In this document: piece by piece, positions 7,609 through 16,690 of the stretch
How the letters are laid out: each line of letters opens with the position of its first letter
Numbering within the stretch: position 1 is the first letter of the stretch
From: Marimonas lutisalis
GTDB taxonomy: Bacteria > Pseudomonadota > Alphaproteobacteria > Rhodobacterales > Rhodobacteraceae
DNA length: 64,000 nt
Direction: 5' to 3'
Assembly (NCBI RefSeq): GCF_005434965.1
Contig: NZ_SKCI01000001.1
Coordinates: 1,200,952-1,264,951 of the forward strand
Notes under the pieces: generated by a model
Told to the model about the DNA's origin: nothing
Database searches by the model: none
Seen by the model: only the letters and a program-made list of their open reading frames with translations
Program-made: the position numbers and the translations under genes

Positions 7609-9450
7609 TTACTGGAAGTTGGCGAGAACGGCGTTGATGGCGTTCTCGTCGAGTTGCAGGCCGGCGCGGGCCTGAACGTCGCTGATGAAATACTGGTAGA
7701 TGTCCTGCGCCTGGCCGCTGCTCATCTGCTGGGCCAGGGCGGCGCGCAGCGCGGGCACGGCCTCGTCGGCGTCGTCGGGCGGCAGGATGGCGTCGAGCCG
7801 GACGATCAGAACCGCGGCGGGGATCTCGATCATCTCCACGGCGCCGGGTTCCATTTCGAAGACGCGGGTGAGGAAATCGGCGCTGGTGCCGGCGATGAAT
7901 TCGCCCCGGGTGATGTCGGTCTCCTGCGTCACGGTCAGGCCGAGAGCGGCCATGTCGGCCTCGGGCGTGATCTGCGGGAGGAGAGCCTGGGCCTGACTGG
8001 CCAGGCGGCGGGCGGTTTCGGTATCCTGCCAGGCGGCGATGACATCGTCGCGCACATCCTCGAGCGGTTGCAGGCGGGGGGCCAGCATCTCGTCGAGGCG
8101 CAGGGTGGCGATGCCACCGTCGTCAAGCTCGATCAGTTCGGGGAAATCACCGTCCTTCACGGCCTGGGCGGCGTCCTGGAAGGCGATGTAGCCGGCGGGA
8201 CCATCGGAGCTTTCGGGGGTCCAGTCGAGCGTTCCGAGCTGCATGTCGGTTTCCTGCGCCAGTTCCTCGATCGTGGCGCCGGCGGCGAGCAGGTCGTCGA
8301 TCGGGCCCATCTCATCACCGATGGCGCGGCGGGCACGGTCGGCGGCAAGTTCGTCGCGCAGCTCGTCGCGGGCGTCCTCGAAGCTCATCGTGCGGGCGGG
8401 CAGCACGGCGTTGACGCGGAAAAGCGCGGGGCCGAGATCGGTGGCGAAGGGACCGACGACGGCGCCCGCATCGGCGTTGAAGGCGGCGGGGCCGGCTTCG
8501 CCCAGGTCGGATTGCAGAACGTCGCCCATATCCACGTCGGCGAGGTCGAGGCCGCGTTCGGCGACGATGTCCTCGAAGCTTTTCTCATCGGACTCGAGGG
8601 CGATCTTGGCAGCTTCGGCGCTGGCTTCGTCGGGGAAGGCCAGGCGTTCGACCAGGCGGCGTTCGGGCTGGTTGAACTCTTCGGCGCGTTCTTCGTATTT
8701 TTCGCGCAGGAGCGCGTCGTCGATCTGGATGTCGTCGGCCAGCATGTCGGGCGCGAGCCAGGCATAGGTGATGCGCTTCATCTCTGGCAGGGTGAAGGCC
8801 GCGGCGTTGTCCTGGTGGTAGGTTTCGAGCTCGGCCGCGGTGGGGGCGGGCAGGGGCTCGGCCAGGTCGGACTCGCCCAGGCGGGCCCAGGTGAAATTGC
8901 GGCGCTCGGCAACGTGTTTCAGGATCGTGTCGGCATAGGTGTCGGGCGCGGGCACCCCGGCGAGCATGGCGGCCTGCAGCAGGCCGCGGGCCATCTCATC
9001 GCGGATGCCGTTTTCGAACTCGGCCTCGGTCTGGCCGCTGCGGTCGAGGAAGAACTTGTAGGCTTCGCGGTCGAACTTGCCGTCGATGCCCTGCAGGCCC
9101 TGCAGCTGCTGCAGCTGGTCGGCGAGGTTGTCATCGCCGATCGAGATGCCGAGGCTGGCGGTCTCGGCGTCGAGTGCGGTGGCACCGATCAGGCGGGCCA
9201 GCGCGACCTGGTCGAGCCCCATGGCGCGGGCCTGCGGGAAGGGAATGGGTTGGCCGGTCTGCGCTTCGCGGGTGCGGATTTCATCCTGCAGGGCGCGGAC
9301 ATATTCGTTGACGGTGATCTCTTTGCCGCCGACATCGCCGATGGTGCGGATATTGCCCGACAGGTTGGTCACGCCGAAGCCGCCAAGCCCGAGAATGAGC
9401 AGGGCCATGAGGATCCAGACGAGGGTTTTGGTAGTGCTGCCGCGTGCCAT
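7609..9450 (-). CDS. ppiD: Periplasmic folding chaperone / peptidyl-prolyl isomerase, PpiD-SurA type
   Basis: 613 residues with one N-terminal membrane anchor (residues ~10-28, LVWILMALLILGLGGFGV) followed by a large periplasmic part. The region after the anchor (GKEITVNEYVRALQDEIR) is typical of the SurA_N domain of PpiD, and the centre contains a parvulin-like region (about residues 240-370), though it diverges from active rotamases. The family helps newly secreted outer-membrane proteins fold. The protein is very acidic and alanine-rich. It is the first gene of the ppiD-trpE-rluE run; this ppiD-trpE linkage is common in Rhodobacterales. Confidence 0.9.
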   Translation of the reverse strand: MARGSTTKTLVWILMALLILGLGGFGVTNLSGNIRTIGDVGGKEITVNEYVRALQDEIRTREAQTGQPIPFPQARAMGLDQVALARLIGATALDAETASLGISIGDDNLADQLQQLQGLQGIDGKFDREAYKFFLDRSGQTEAEFENGIRDEMARGLLQAAMLAGVPAPDTYADTILKHVAERRNFTWARLGESDLAEPLPAPTAAELETYHQDNAAAFTLPEMKRITYAWLAPDMLADDIQIDDALLREKYEERAEEFNQPERRLVERLAFPDEASAEAAKIALESDEKSFEDIVAERGLDLADVDMGDVLQSDLGEAGPAAFNADAGAVVGPFATDLGPALFRVNAVLPARTMSFEDARDELRDELAADRARRAIGDEMGPIDDLLAAGATIEELAQETDMQLGTLDWTPESSDGPAGYIAFQDAAQAVKDGDFPELIELDDGGIATLRLDEMLAPRLQPLEDVRDDVIAAWQDTETARRLASQAQALLPQITPEADMAALGLTVTQETDITRGEFIAGTSADFLTRVFEMEPGAVEMIEIPAAVLIVRLDAILPPDDADEAVPALRAALAQQMSSGQAQDIYQYFISDVQARAGLQLDENAINAVLANFQ

Positions 9451-9590
9451 GAGCGCCCCTTTGCCGGGTGAGTGATTTCAGGTCGGATGATGTCTATTGC
9501 TTTGGCCGCGCAGGGGCAAGGCTGAGACGGTCCCGACGGTGAAAAACATGGATCGTGCCAGGCCTTTGGCCGGGTGCGGACCGGCGGGTA

Positions 9591-10763
9591 TCAGAGGCGG
9601 AGGGTTTCGAGCCGCGAGAAGAGTTCGGATATGCCGGCGCGGTCGATATTGGCGAAGGCGATACGCAACTGGCGGGTGCCGGTGGGGTCGCCTTCGGGCA
9701 TGAACATGGTGCCGGGCAGCAAGAGCACGCCCGCCTGTTCCACCAGCCGCGGGGCAAGCTGATCCGAGGGCATGTCGAACGGGTGTTCGACATAGGCGAA
9801 ATAGGCCCCAAGGCCCAGGAGTTTCCAGCCCTGCGCGGCGAGACGGGGAAACCCCTCTTCGATGGCGGCGCGGCGGTCGAGGATCTCGGCGCGTTCGCCG
9901 GCGAGCCATTGGGCGAGGTTCTGCATCCCCCAAAGGGCCGCGCGCTGGCCGAGCTGGCTGGGGCAGATGGTGACGGTGTCGATGAATTTCTCGACCTCGC
10001 GGAGCAGGTCCGCATTGGCCACCAGCGCGCCGACGCGGTGGCCGGTCAGCCGGTAAGCCTTTGAAAAGGAATAAAGGTGGATCAGGGTGTCGGGCCAGTC
10101 GGGATCGGTGAAAAGATCATGCGGTGCGCCCGATACCCCGTGAAAATCGCGGTAGGTTTCGTCGATGATGAGCCGGATACCGGCCTCTCGGGCGAGTTCG
10201 AAAAACGCGCGGATCGTGGCGGGCGGATATTCGACGCCGCCGGGATTGTTGGGGGTGACCAGCACGATGGCGCGGGTTTTCGGCGTGATCAGCGCGCGGG
10301 CGATTTCGGGGTCCGGAACGAGGTCCGCGCCGGTGGGCAGGGCCACGGCGTGGACGCCCGACATGTCGCACCACATCTTGTGATTGAAATACCAGGGCGT
10401 CGGCAGGAGGATCTCGTCGCCCTCGGTGGTCAGGGCGGCGCAGGCGGCGCAGAAGGCCTGGTTGCAGCCCGAGGTGATGGCGACCTGATCAGGCGACACG
10501 GCCCCGCCATAGAGGCCCGGCCATTGCGCCGCGATTTCGGCGCGCAGGGCGGGCAGGCCCAGGTCGGGGCCGTAGAGATGCACCGAGATATCATTGCGGA
10601 TGATCTCGGCCAGCGCGTCGCGCATCGCTTCGGGGGGCGCGGCCACGGGGGCGGCCTGGCTGACGTTGATCAGCGGCCGGTCGGGCGGGAAGGTGACGCC
10701 CTTGAGCCAGCCGATCGCCTCCATTACGGGCGGGCGGAAGGTGGTGGCAGTGCGGCTGGTCAT
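9591..10763 (-). CDS. PLP-dependent class I/II aminotransferase
   Basis: 390 residues of fold-type I. PLP-binding elements visible: TSGCNQAF (residues ~98-105), the Asn in VTPNNPGG (~169-176), the Asp/Tyr in IIDETYRDF (~200-207), and the Schiff-base lysine K235 in SFSKAYRLTGHRVG. The enzyme transfers an amino group between an amino acid and a 2-oxo acid in the cytoplasm. The exact substrate is not evident; the sequence is closer to aspartate/aromatic-type members than to HisC or branched-chain enzymes. It lies 33 bp after gpt on the same strand and may be cotranscribed with it. Confidence 0.9.
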   Translation of the reverse strand: MTSRTATTFRPPVMEAIGWLKGVTFPPDRPLINVSQAAPVAAPPEAMRDALAEIIRNDISVHLYGPDLGLPALRAEIAAQWPGLYGGAVSPDQVAITSGCNQAFCAACAALTTEGDEILLPTPWYFNHKMWCDMSGVHAVALPTGADLVPDPEIARALITPKTRAIVLVTPNNPGGVEYPPATIRAFFELAREAGIRLIIDETYRDFHGVSGAPHDLFTDPDWPDTLIHLYSFSKAYRLTGHRVGALVANADLLREVEKFIDTVTICPSQLGQRAALWGMQNLAQWLAGERAEILDRRAAIEEGFPRLAAQGWKLLGLGAYFAYVEHPFDMPSDQLAPRLVEQAGVLLLPGTMFMPEGDPTGTRQLRIAFANIDRAGISELFSRLETLRL

Positions 10764-10796
10764 GCGGGGACCTCCGGAAGGGGCAGGGCGCCGGGC

Positions 10797-11300
10797 TCAG
10801 TCGACCCCGCGATAGGGTTCGACATATTGCAACGCCATGTCCCAGGGGAAGAAAATCCAGGTGTCCTGGCTGACCTCGGTGATGAAAGTGTCGACCTGCG
10901 GCCGGCCCTTGGGCTTGGCGTAGACGGTGGCGAAATGCGCCTTTGGATACATCTGGCGCACGAGTTCCAGCGTCTTGCCGGAATCAACCAGATCGTCGAT
11001 GACCAGGACGCCTTCGCCATCGCCCATCATTTCGGCATCGGGGGCCTTGAGCACCTTGGCTTTGCCCTGATCCTGGTGGTGGTAGGATTTCACGCTGATC
11101 GTGTCGACGGTTCGGATGTCGAGTTCGCGCGCGACGATCATCGCGGGGGCCATGCCGCCGCGGGTGATGGCCACCACGGCGCGCCAGGCGCCGTCATCGG
11201 GGCCCTGCCCATCAAGCCGCCAGGCCAGCGCGCGGCTGTCGCGGTGAATCTGGTCCCAGCTGACGTGGAACCCTTTTTCGTGGGGCAAACGGTCGGTCAT
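10797..11300 (-). CDS. gpt: Xanthine-guanine phosphoribosyltransferase
   Basis: 167 residues starting [20 protein letters not shown], very close to the layout of bacterial Gpt. The PRPP-binding loop is [13 protein letters not shown], and the base-binding C-terminus contains [12 protein letters not shown]. It salvages xanthine, guanine and hypoxanthine to their nucleotides using PRPP. The same reading frame extends upstream through lysE, but the family N-terminus and a proper ATG fix the start at 11300. It follows the LysE-type exporter by 11 bp. Confidence 0.95.
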   Translation of the reverse strand: MTDRLPHEKGFHVSWDQIHRDSRALAWRLDGQGPDDGAWRAVVAITRGGMAPAMIVARELDIRTVDTISVKSYHHQDQGKAKVLKAPDAEMMGDGEGVLVIDDLVDSGKTLELVRQMYPKAHFATVYAKPKGRPQVDTFITEVSQDTWIFFPWDMALQYVEPYRGVD

Positions 11301-11311
11301 GGCAGCATTCC

Positions 11312-11920
11312 TTATCGATCGAGCAGGAGCCGCAGGCCGAGCACGCCCAGGACGGTAGCGGCGATGCGGTCGAAAACGGGTTTGAGGCGCAGATAGCCAT
11401 CGCGCGCCGGCGCTGTCGAGAGGGCAATCGCGAAAAGACTGTAGGCAATATATTCGACGGCGAGGTGATTGGCCACGATCAGCGCCTTTTCCGTCAGGCT
11501 GAGCCCGGCGGGAAAGATCACGATTAGCACCGAGGCGGCGAAGAGCACCGATTTCGGGTTGGCGAGGTTCACGCTGAGCCCGGTAAGAAAGGCGCGGTGG
11601 CGCGGCACCGGCGCGGCATGGGCCGAGATCGGTTTCGCCGCGTCGCGCCACATGTGAGCCGCGATCCACATCAGGTAGAGCGCGCCGGCGATCTTCAGCG
11701 CGAGATAGGCCCAGGGAAAGAGCGCGAAGACCGCATCGAGCCCCAGGAGCGCCAGCGCGGTCCAGCCCGCCGCCATGGTGCCGAGGCCAAGGCCCGTGGC
11801 GATGCCATGTGCGCGCCCGCCGCTGAGCGTGGCACGGATCGAAAGCAGCATGGCCGGTCCGGGCGACGCCATGGCCGCCAGCAGCGTGAGGTTGAAGGCG
11901 ATGAGATGGGCGAGGGTCAT
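11312..11920 (-). CDS. LysE/RhtB family amino-acid exporter
   Basis: 202 residues with about six hydrophobic segments. The start contains the family signature [30 protein letters not shown] (key residues SPGP near position 19), followed by [17 protein letters not shown] at ~116-132. Members export amino acids or homoserine lactone-like compounds from the cytoplasm by proton antiport. Its start overlaps the stop of the upstream secreted protein by 4 bp (ATGA), suggesting coupled translation. The substrate is unknown. Confidence 0.92.
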   Translation of the reverse strand: MTLAHLIAFNLTLLAAMASPGPAMLLSIRATLSGGRAHGIATGLGLGTMAAGWTALALLGLDAVFALFPWAYLALKIAGALYLMWIAAHMWRDAAKPISAHAAPVPRHRAFLTGLSVNLANPKSVLFAASVLIVIFPAGLSLTEKALIVANHLAVEYIAYSLFAIALSTAPARDGYLRLKPVFDRIAATVLGVLGLRLLLDR

Positions 11921-12453
11921 GGCTGGGGCGAGGCCTCGACTGGTTCGAAACGGGCGTGCAGGTGGTTGAAGGCGTCGATCCGTTCGACGCGCAAAAGCCC
12001 GGCCAGACGGGTGGCGGAGGCGGGCCAGAGTTCAAGCGTGAGTGTCGCCATACGGCCATCGATGCGGGTTATGCCGGTAGCGCGCAGCATCGAGAGTTCC
12101 TGAGCGGCGCAGGCTGCGCCCGAGAGGTCAGGATAGGCGAACGTGATCTTGTGGCGTCCCATTTCGACGGTGTGGTTTTCGGGGAGCGGAACGCTTGCGA
12201 GTTTCAACTCGACTGGGGTGCCATCCACCGAGACGTCCCGCAGAAGCGGCCCGATAATGAAGTCGTGGCTGCCGGGGGTCTTGTCCATGCGCAGGGCCGC
12301 GTCGCGCACCCGGTAGGCGCCCCGCGAGGTGAGTTGCCAGCGACTGTCTGACAGGGCGTTGGCGAGGTCGGCGTCGTCTTGCCATGGGCAGTCTGCCAGT
12401 GACGGCGACGCAACGAGAAGCCCGAGCGCCAAGCAGAGTGCCGGGCCCCGCAC
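11917..12453 (-). CDS. Secreted hypothetical protein
   Basis: 178 residues with a clear Sec signal peptide ([20 protein letters not shown], cleavage expected before DCPWQ). The mature protein has two cysteines (DCPW and GAACAAQ) that could form one disulfide, and appears mostly beta-rich. I do not recognise a family. It is placed 4 bp downstream of fabI and overlaps the LysE gene, so it is probably part of the fabI transcript. It appears ordinary in codon use. A function cannot be assigned from sequence. Confidence 0.75.
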   Translation of the reverse strand: MRGPALCLALGLLVASPSLADCPWQDDADLANALSDSRWQLTSRGAYRVRDAALRMDKTPGSHDFIIGPLLRDVSVDGTPVELKLASVPLPENHTVEMGRHKITFAYPDLSGAACAAQELSMLRATGITRIDGRMATLTLELWPASATRLAGLLRVERIDAFNHLHARFEPVEASPQP

Positions 12454-12457
12454 TCGG

Positions 12458-13264
12458 TCAGCCTTTCTCGATATCGGGGGCGTCGACCGCCTTCATCCCG
12501 ACCACGTGGTAACCCGCATCGACGTGCAGGTTTTCGCCAGTCACGCCCGAGCCCAGGTCGCTGAGCAGGTAGAGCGCGGAATTGCCGACATCGTCGATGG
12601 TCACGTTGCGGCGCAGGGGCGAATTGTACTCGTTCCATTTCAGGATATAGCGGAAATCGCCGATGCCAGAAGCCGCGAGCGTCTTGATCGGGCCGGCGGA
12701 GATGGCGTTGACGCGGATGCCGTCCTTGCCAAGATCCTCGGCCATGTACTTGACCGACGCTTCGAGCGCGGCCTTGGCGACGCCCATGACGTTGTAATGC
12801 GGCATGACCTGCTCGGCGCCGTAATAGGTGAGGGTGAGGGCGCTGCCGCCGTCGCCCATGAGTTTCTCGGCGCGCTGCATGACGGCGGTAAAGCTGTAGC
12901 AACTGATATCCATGGTCATCAGGAAGTTGTCGCGGCTGGTGTCCACGTAGCGGCCGCGCAGCTCGTTCTTGTCGGAAAAGCCGATGGCGTGGACGAGGAA
13001 ATCGAGCTTGCCCCACTTGGCTTCGATCTCGGCAAAGGCGGCGTCGATCGAGGCGGCGTCGGAGACGTCGCAATCGATCAGCGTATCGACACCCAGCTGA
13101 TCGGCCAGCGGGGCCACGCGTTTGCGGAAGGCATCGCCCATGTAGGAAAAGGCCATTTCGGCGCCGGCCTCGGCACAGGCCTTGGCGATGCCCCAGGCGA
13201 TCGACTTGTCATTGGCAAGCCCCATGATCAGGCCGCGCTTGCCCGCCATCAGATTGTTCGACAT
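12458..13264 (-). CDS. fabI: Enoyl-[acyl-carrier-protein] reductase (NADH)
   Basis: 268 residues, standard FabI length. It performs the last reduction of each fatty-acid elongation cycle. The Rossmann start is GKRGLIMGLANDKSIAWGIA; the active site has the FabI-type Y-x6-K pair Y157/K164 (HYNVMGVAK) and the additional Tyr at 147 (TYYGAEQ). The pattern ISAGPIKTLAASGI further supports FabI over other SDR enoyl reductases. It is transcribed divergently from pdxH across a 125-bp promoter region and heads the run fabI - secreted protein - lysE - gpt - aminotransferase. Confidence 0.97.
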   Translation of the reverse strand: MSNNLMAGKRGLIMGLANDKSIAWGIAKACAEAGAEMAFSYMGDAFRKRVAPLADQLGVDTLIDCDVSDAASIDAAFAEIEAKWGKLDFLVHAIGFSDKNELRGRYVDTSRDNFLMTMDISCYSFTAVMQRAEKLMGDGGSALTLTYYGAEQVMPHYNVMGVAKAALEASVKYMAEDLGKDGIRVNAISAGPIKTLAASGIGDFRYILKWNEYNSPLRRNVTIDDVGNSALYLLSDLGSGVTGENLHVDAGYHVVGMKAVDAPDIEKG

Positions 13265-13389
13265 GGTTTTCCCCCATATGAAGGCCGATGGCCTGTCCCT
13301 CTATTCAGTTGATTGAATTCTTTAGGCGATTGGCTAGGGTGCATCAAGGGCGCGGGTGACGCGAAGCCGGGACGGGAGAGCGGTGTATC

Positions 13390-13995
13390 ATGACGGACAG
13401 ATCGGGAATTTTCGCGGGCGACGACCCGTTTGCCATCGCGCGGACGTGGCTGGCCGAGGCCGAGGCCAGCGAGGTGAACGATCCCAACGCGATCGCACTG
13501 TCGACGGTCGATGCTGACGGCCTGCCCAATGCGCGCATGGTGCTGCTCAAGGAAATCGAGCCCGACGCTTTCGTATTCTATACCAACTACGGCAGCACGA
13601 AGGCGCAGGAACTGGACGGCGCCGGCAAGGCCGCGTTCGTGATGCACTGGAAGAGCCTGCGCCGGCAGATCCGGGTGCGGGGCCTGATCAGCCGCGAGGA
13701 AGGCCCGAAGGCGGACGAGTATTACGAATCGCGGTCCTTGAAGAGCCGCCTGGGAGCCTGGGCATCGCGCCAGTCGCAGCCGCTGAGTTCGCGCGGGGCG
13801 CTGATGGCCGAGGTCGCCAAGGTGACGGCCCAGCACGGCACCCATCCCAAGCGACCGCCGTTCTGGGGCGGGTATCGTTTGCAACCGCTGGAAATCGAGT
13901 TCTGGGCCGACGGAGCCTTCCGCTTGCATGATAGGTTCCGGTGGCGCCGTTCCGACGTAACGTCAGTTTGGGAGACTCAACGCCTGAATCCATGA
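13390..13995 (+). CDS. pdxH: Pyridoxamine 5'-phosphate oxidase
   Basis: 201 residues. FMN enzyme that oxidises pyridoxine or pyridoxamine phosphate to pyridoxal phosphate. Family elements: [22 protein letters not shown] (FMN contact), [31 protein letters not shown], and the C-terminal signature [15 protein letters not shown]...[15 protein letters not shown] box lies upstream of the ATG. It lies divergently from fabI. PLP produced by it would serve the aminotransferases in the window. Confidence 0.97.
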   Translation: MTDRSGIFAGDDPFAIARTWLAEAEASEVNDPNAIALSTVDADGLPNARMVLLKEIEPDAFVFYTNYGSTKAQELDGAGKAAFVMHWKSLRRQIRVRGLISREEGPKADEYYESRSLKSRLGAWASRQSQPLSSRGALMAEVAKVTAQHGTHPKRPPFWGGYRLQPLEIEFWADGAFRLHDRFRWRRSDVTSVWETQRLNP

Positions 13996-14091
13996 ATTTC
14001 GCGTCACGCGAAATGCAATCGGTTGAAAAACCTTTTGTTTTTTCCGCTTGCAAGTCGTGGTCGCATTGCGCAAGACAGATGTGTCTGGGGG

Positions 14092-14652
14092 ATGGAAGCT
14101 GACGGATGTCTAATTTTGGTACAGGATGGGAATAACGCGCGCGCGCTTTTTGGACATGTGAAATGGTTTGATCCCGTAAAGGGGTTCGGGTTCGTGGTTG
14201 CCGATGAAGGCGGGCCGGATATCTTGCTTCACGCAAACGTTTTGCGGAACTTTGGCCAGAGTTCGGTCGCCGATGGCGCCCGGATCGAGGTGACGGTTCA
14301 GGAAACGGAGCGTGGGGTTCAGGCTGTGGAGGTGCTGAAGATCGAACCGCCCGAGGGCATCGAGGAAGCACCCCTGGCTGATTTTCAGGAAATTGATCCG
14401 GAGGTGCTGAGTTCGGCGCCGTTGGAACCTGCACGCGTGAAATGGTTCGACAAAGCCAAAGGGTTCGGCTTTGCGAATGTTTTCGGGCGCAAGGAAGATG
14501 TGTTTCTTCACATCGAGGTTCTGCGTCGCTCGGGCCTGGCGGATCTTCAGCCGGGCGAGGCGCTGGCGCTTCGGGTGATCGATGGCAAGCGCGGCCGCAT
14601 GGCGACTGAGGTCTGCGCCTGGGAGGCCGGGCTGAATTCCCGAGAGGACTGA
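14092..14652 (+). CDS. Double cold-shock-domain protein
   Basis: 186 residues containing two cold-shock domains. The first starts GHVKWFDPVKGFGFVVADE (about residues 20-85) and the second ARVKWFDKAKGFGFANVFGRKEDVFLH (about 118-182), each with RNP1/RNP2-like aromatic patches for single-stranded RNA/DNA binding. An acidic, proline-containing linker joins them. Tandem-CSD proteins of this kind are common in alphaproteobacteria and next to DUF192 genes. The start is uncertain: ATG 14092 is used here, but an in-frame TTG lies downstream, and two very short open frames (14079-14102, 14106-14135) overlap the 5' end. Transcribed with the DUF192 gene 4 bp downstream. Confidence 0.85.
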   Translation: MEADGCLILVQDGNNARALFGHVKWFDPVKGFGFVVADEGGPDILLHANVLRNFGQSSVADGARIEVTVQETERGVQAVEVLKIEPPEGIEEAPLADFQEIDPEVLSSAPLEPARVKWFDKAKGFGFANVFGRKEDVFLHIEVLRRSGLADLQPGEALALRVIDGKRGRMATEVCAWEAGLNSRED

Positions 14653-14656
14653 CCGG

Positions 14657-15136
14657 ATGACCGGTGCCCTGCGGCGGATCGGATGGGCGGTGCTGACCGC
14701 AGTTCTGGTCGCCACGGGGGCGGTGGCGGAAACCTGCCGGGAGGACGCGGTGCTGTTGCGCGGTGACTGGGGGCAGGCGCGGTTCGGCGTGGAAGTCGCC
14801 GATACTGGTGGCGAACGGGCCCGCGGGCTGATGCATCGCGAGAACCTGCCGAAAAGCCGGGGCATGCTGTTTGTCTATCACAAGGTGGGATACGTGGCGT
14901 TCTGGATGAAGAACACGCTGATCCCGCTCGACATGATTTTCCTGGATGAAACCGGAACGGTGGTGAAAGTGCACCACGAAGCGCAGCCGCTCGACCCAAC
15001 GGTGATCCCCGGGGGCGACAATGTGAAGGCCGTGCTGGAGATCAATGGCGGGCTGGCCCGCGACATGGGCATCGCCGAAGGCAGCGAGATGCGGCACCCG
15101 TCCTTTGGCAAGGCGGCCGCCTGGCCCTGCGACTAG
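14657..15136 (+). CDS. DUF192 family exported protein
   Basis: 159 residues with an N-terminal signal peptide (about residues 1-24, ending AVAET) and the full DUF192 pattern: RARGLMHRENLPKSRGMLFVY, the aromatic stretch AFWMKNTLIPLDMIFLD, and VLEINGGLARDMGI at the end. The family function is unknown; proteins are small beta-barrels of the periplasm or envelope. It lies 4 bp behind the cold-shock gene, forming a conserved two-gene unit. The stop overlaps the stop of the convergent glk by 4 bp. Confidence 0.88.
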   Translation: MTGALRRIGWAVLTAVLVATGAVAETCREDAVLLRGDWGQARFGVEVADTGGERARGLMHRENLPKSRGMLFVYHKVGYVAFWMKNTLIPLDMIFLDETGTVVKVHHEAQPLDPTVIPGGDNVKAVLEINGGLARDMGIAEGSEMRHPSFGKAAAWPCD

Positions 15137-16038
15137 CCTTCCGCCTGCGCCAGGCAGAGCGCGGCGCCATGCAGCGCGGCGCTGTCATTCTCGATCAGGC
15201 GCAGGGGCATGGATGTGACGATATCGCGATAGGCGCCGCGGTCTGAAAAGGGCCCGGTGAAATCGGGGCCGTCGCACCAGCGAAAGAGCGCCCGCCCGAC
15301 CGATCCGGCAAGGTAGATCCCGCCATAGGACAGATGCGCCAGCGCGAGGCTGCCGAGATAGGCGCCGAGCACGCGCAGCACGAGGGCGAGGCTGGCCTCG
15401 GTGCCCGGGGCGCGGGCGGTGATGTCATGTGGCGCGCGCGCCTGGCCTGCCAGCACGCGGTGCACGCGGGCGAGGCCGGGACCCGAGAGCACGGCCTCGG
15501 CCACGGGCGCGCCGAAATCGGCGGCGATGCGGGCGAGGGCGGCGGCATCGGCCTTGCCGGTGAAGGGCAGCGACAGGTAGCCGGATTCACTTGGCGGCAC
15601 GAACACCCTGCCGCCCAGAGAATGCGCCACGGCGACGTTGATGCCGGTGCCGATGGCCACCACCAGCCGCGTGTGCGACAGCACGGAGCCCGCGATGTCG
15701 GGACAGGCCAGTGCATAGCCCATGGCCTGAAGATCATTGAGCAGCACAATGGCGTCGCAGCCGGTGGCGCGGGCCAGTGCGGCGCGGTTGGTGGACCAGT
15801 CGCGGTTCGTCAGTTGCACGCGGTCACCCTGCACTGGGCCCGCGGCAGCCACGCAGACGGCGGCGGGTCGGGCACCGGTATCAGAGAGATACTCGGCCAG
15901 CAGCGTTTCAATGCCCGCAACACCGTCATTGGCGATGTTGCGCACCGATCCCGGGCGTAGCGTGGCGCCATCGGACAGGGCCAACCGGCTGTTGGTGCCG
16001 CCGATATCGGCAAGGAGGAAGGGGGCATTGCGCGACAT
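15133..16038 (-). CDS. glk: Glucokinase, Glk (PF02685) type
   Basis: 301 residues, in the Glk size range. It phosphorylates glucose with ATP to glucose 6-phosphate. The phosphate-1 motif LLADIGGTNSRLAL is at the N-terminus, VLLNDLQAMGYAL and the glucose-binding ESGYLSLPF segment are in the middle, and GGIYLAGSVGRAL near residue 235. The absence of the ROK zinc-binding cysteine cluster points to the PF02685 family rather than ROK kinases. It ends in a 4-bp stop-stop overlap with the DUF192 gene. Confidence 0.9.
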   Translation of the reverse strand: MSRNAPFLLADIGGTNSRLALSDGATLRPGSVRNIANDGVAGIETLLAEYLSDTGARPAAVCVAAAGPVQGDRVQLTNRDWSTNRAALARATGCDAIVLLNDLQAMGYALACPDIAGSVLSHTRLVVAIGTGINVAVAHSLGGRVFVPPSESGYLSLPFTGKADAAALARIAADFGAPVAEAVLSGPGLARVHRVLAGQARAPHDITARAPGTEASLALVLRVLGAYLGSLALAHLSYGGIYLAGSVGRALFRWCDGPDFTGPFSDRGAYRDIVTSMPLRLIENDSAALHGAALCLAQAEG

Positions 16039-16088
16039 GGGGCAAGCTTAGCCGGAAAGCCGGGCAGAAAAACCCCGCATCGAGGGCC

Positions 16089-16628
16089 CTACCAGTAGTC
16101 GGGGTGATCAAGGGCGGGCGCGCAGTGCGCCGTCCCCCGGAGCGGGGTGAGCCTGTCGCCGCCGAGGGATTGCGCGAGCCAGCCAATCGGCATGCCCAGA
16201 GGCTGGGGCGCGCGCGCCACGTCTTCGGTGATCTGGTGGAAGCCGACGCGGGAATAGTAGGCCGGATTGCCATAGGTGATGGCCACGTCGACGCCACGCT
16301 GGCGCAGGGCGTCAAGCCCGTGGTTCAGGAGCGCCTGGCCGATGCCCTGTCCCTGCCGGTCCGGCGCGACGGCGACGGGCGAGAGCAGGAAGACAACCCG
16401 ATGATCCTGATCGTAGCGCAGACGCGTGAAGGCGATGCAGCCCAGCAGCGTGCCGTCCCCGATAGCGGAAAAAACCAAGAGATCGTCCGGGGGCGTAGTG
16501 GCGAGCAGGTTTTGCACCAAGGCGCCGATCAGGCGACCCTCGTCCGCGCCTTCTGACGCTGTGAAGGTGCGGGTGAAAAGCGCGATGATGTCATCTGCGC
16601 GGTTTTGATGGCTGTCGCTGAATTCCAT
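16089..16628 (-). CDS. GNAT family N-acetyltransferase
   Basis: 179 residues from ATG 16628 (MEFSDSHQNRADDIIALF). It has the acetyl-CoA binding motif A (LLSPVAVAPDRQGQGIGQALLNHGL, key QGxGxG/A at ~99-104) and the motif B region VAITYGNPAYYSRVGF. This layout matches the YhbS-like group of GNAT enzymes. The acceptor substrate is unknown. A longer frame to 16781 runs into the preceding gene's terminator and is not supported. It lies 50 bp upstream of glk on the same strand. Confidence 0.87.
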   Translation of the reverse strand: MEFSDSHQNRADDIIALFTRTFTASEGADEGRLIGALVQNLLATTPPDDLLVFSAIGDGTLLGCIAFTRLRYDQDHRVVFLLSPVAVAPDRQGQGIGQALLNHGLDALRQRGVDVAITYGNPAYYSRVGFHQITEDVARAPQPLGMPIGWLAQSLGGDRLTPLRGTAHCAPALDHPDYW

Positions 16629-16647
16629 GCGGGCTTTAATGGAAACG

Positions 16648-16673
16648 GGCGCGCGCGATATGGCGCGCGCGCC
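16648..16673 (-). terminator. GC-rich hairpin after the C1/folate operon
   Basis: A perfect 10-bp stem (GGCGCGCGCG 16648-16657 with CGCGCGCGCC 16664-16673, 6-base loop) lies 18 bp past the stop of the methyltransferase gene on the minus strand. There is only a short T run (CGTTTCC) after it, so termination efficiency is uncertain. Confidence 0.5.
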
Positions 16674-16690
16674 GGTCTGGTTTTCGCGGA

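Noticed and set aside
7654-9471. 605-codon + strand frame antisense to ppiD
   Set aside because: Gly/Val-rich shadow reading; ppiD has signal anchor and domain evidence.
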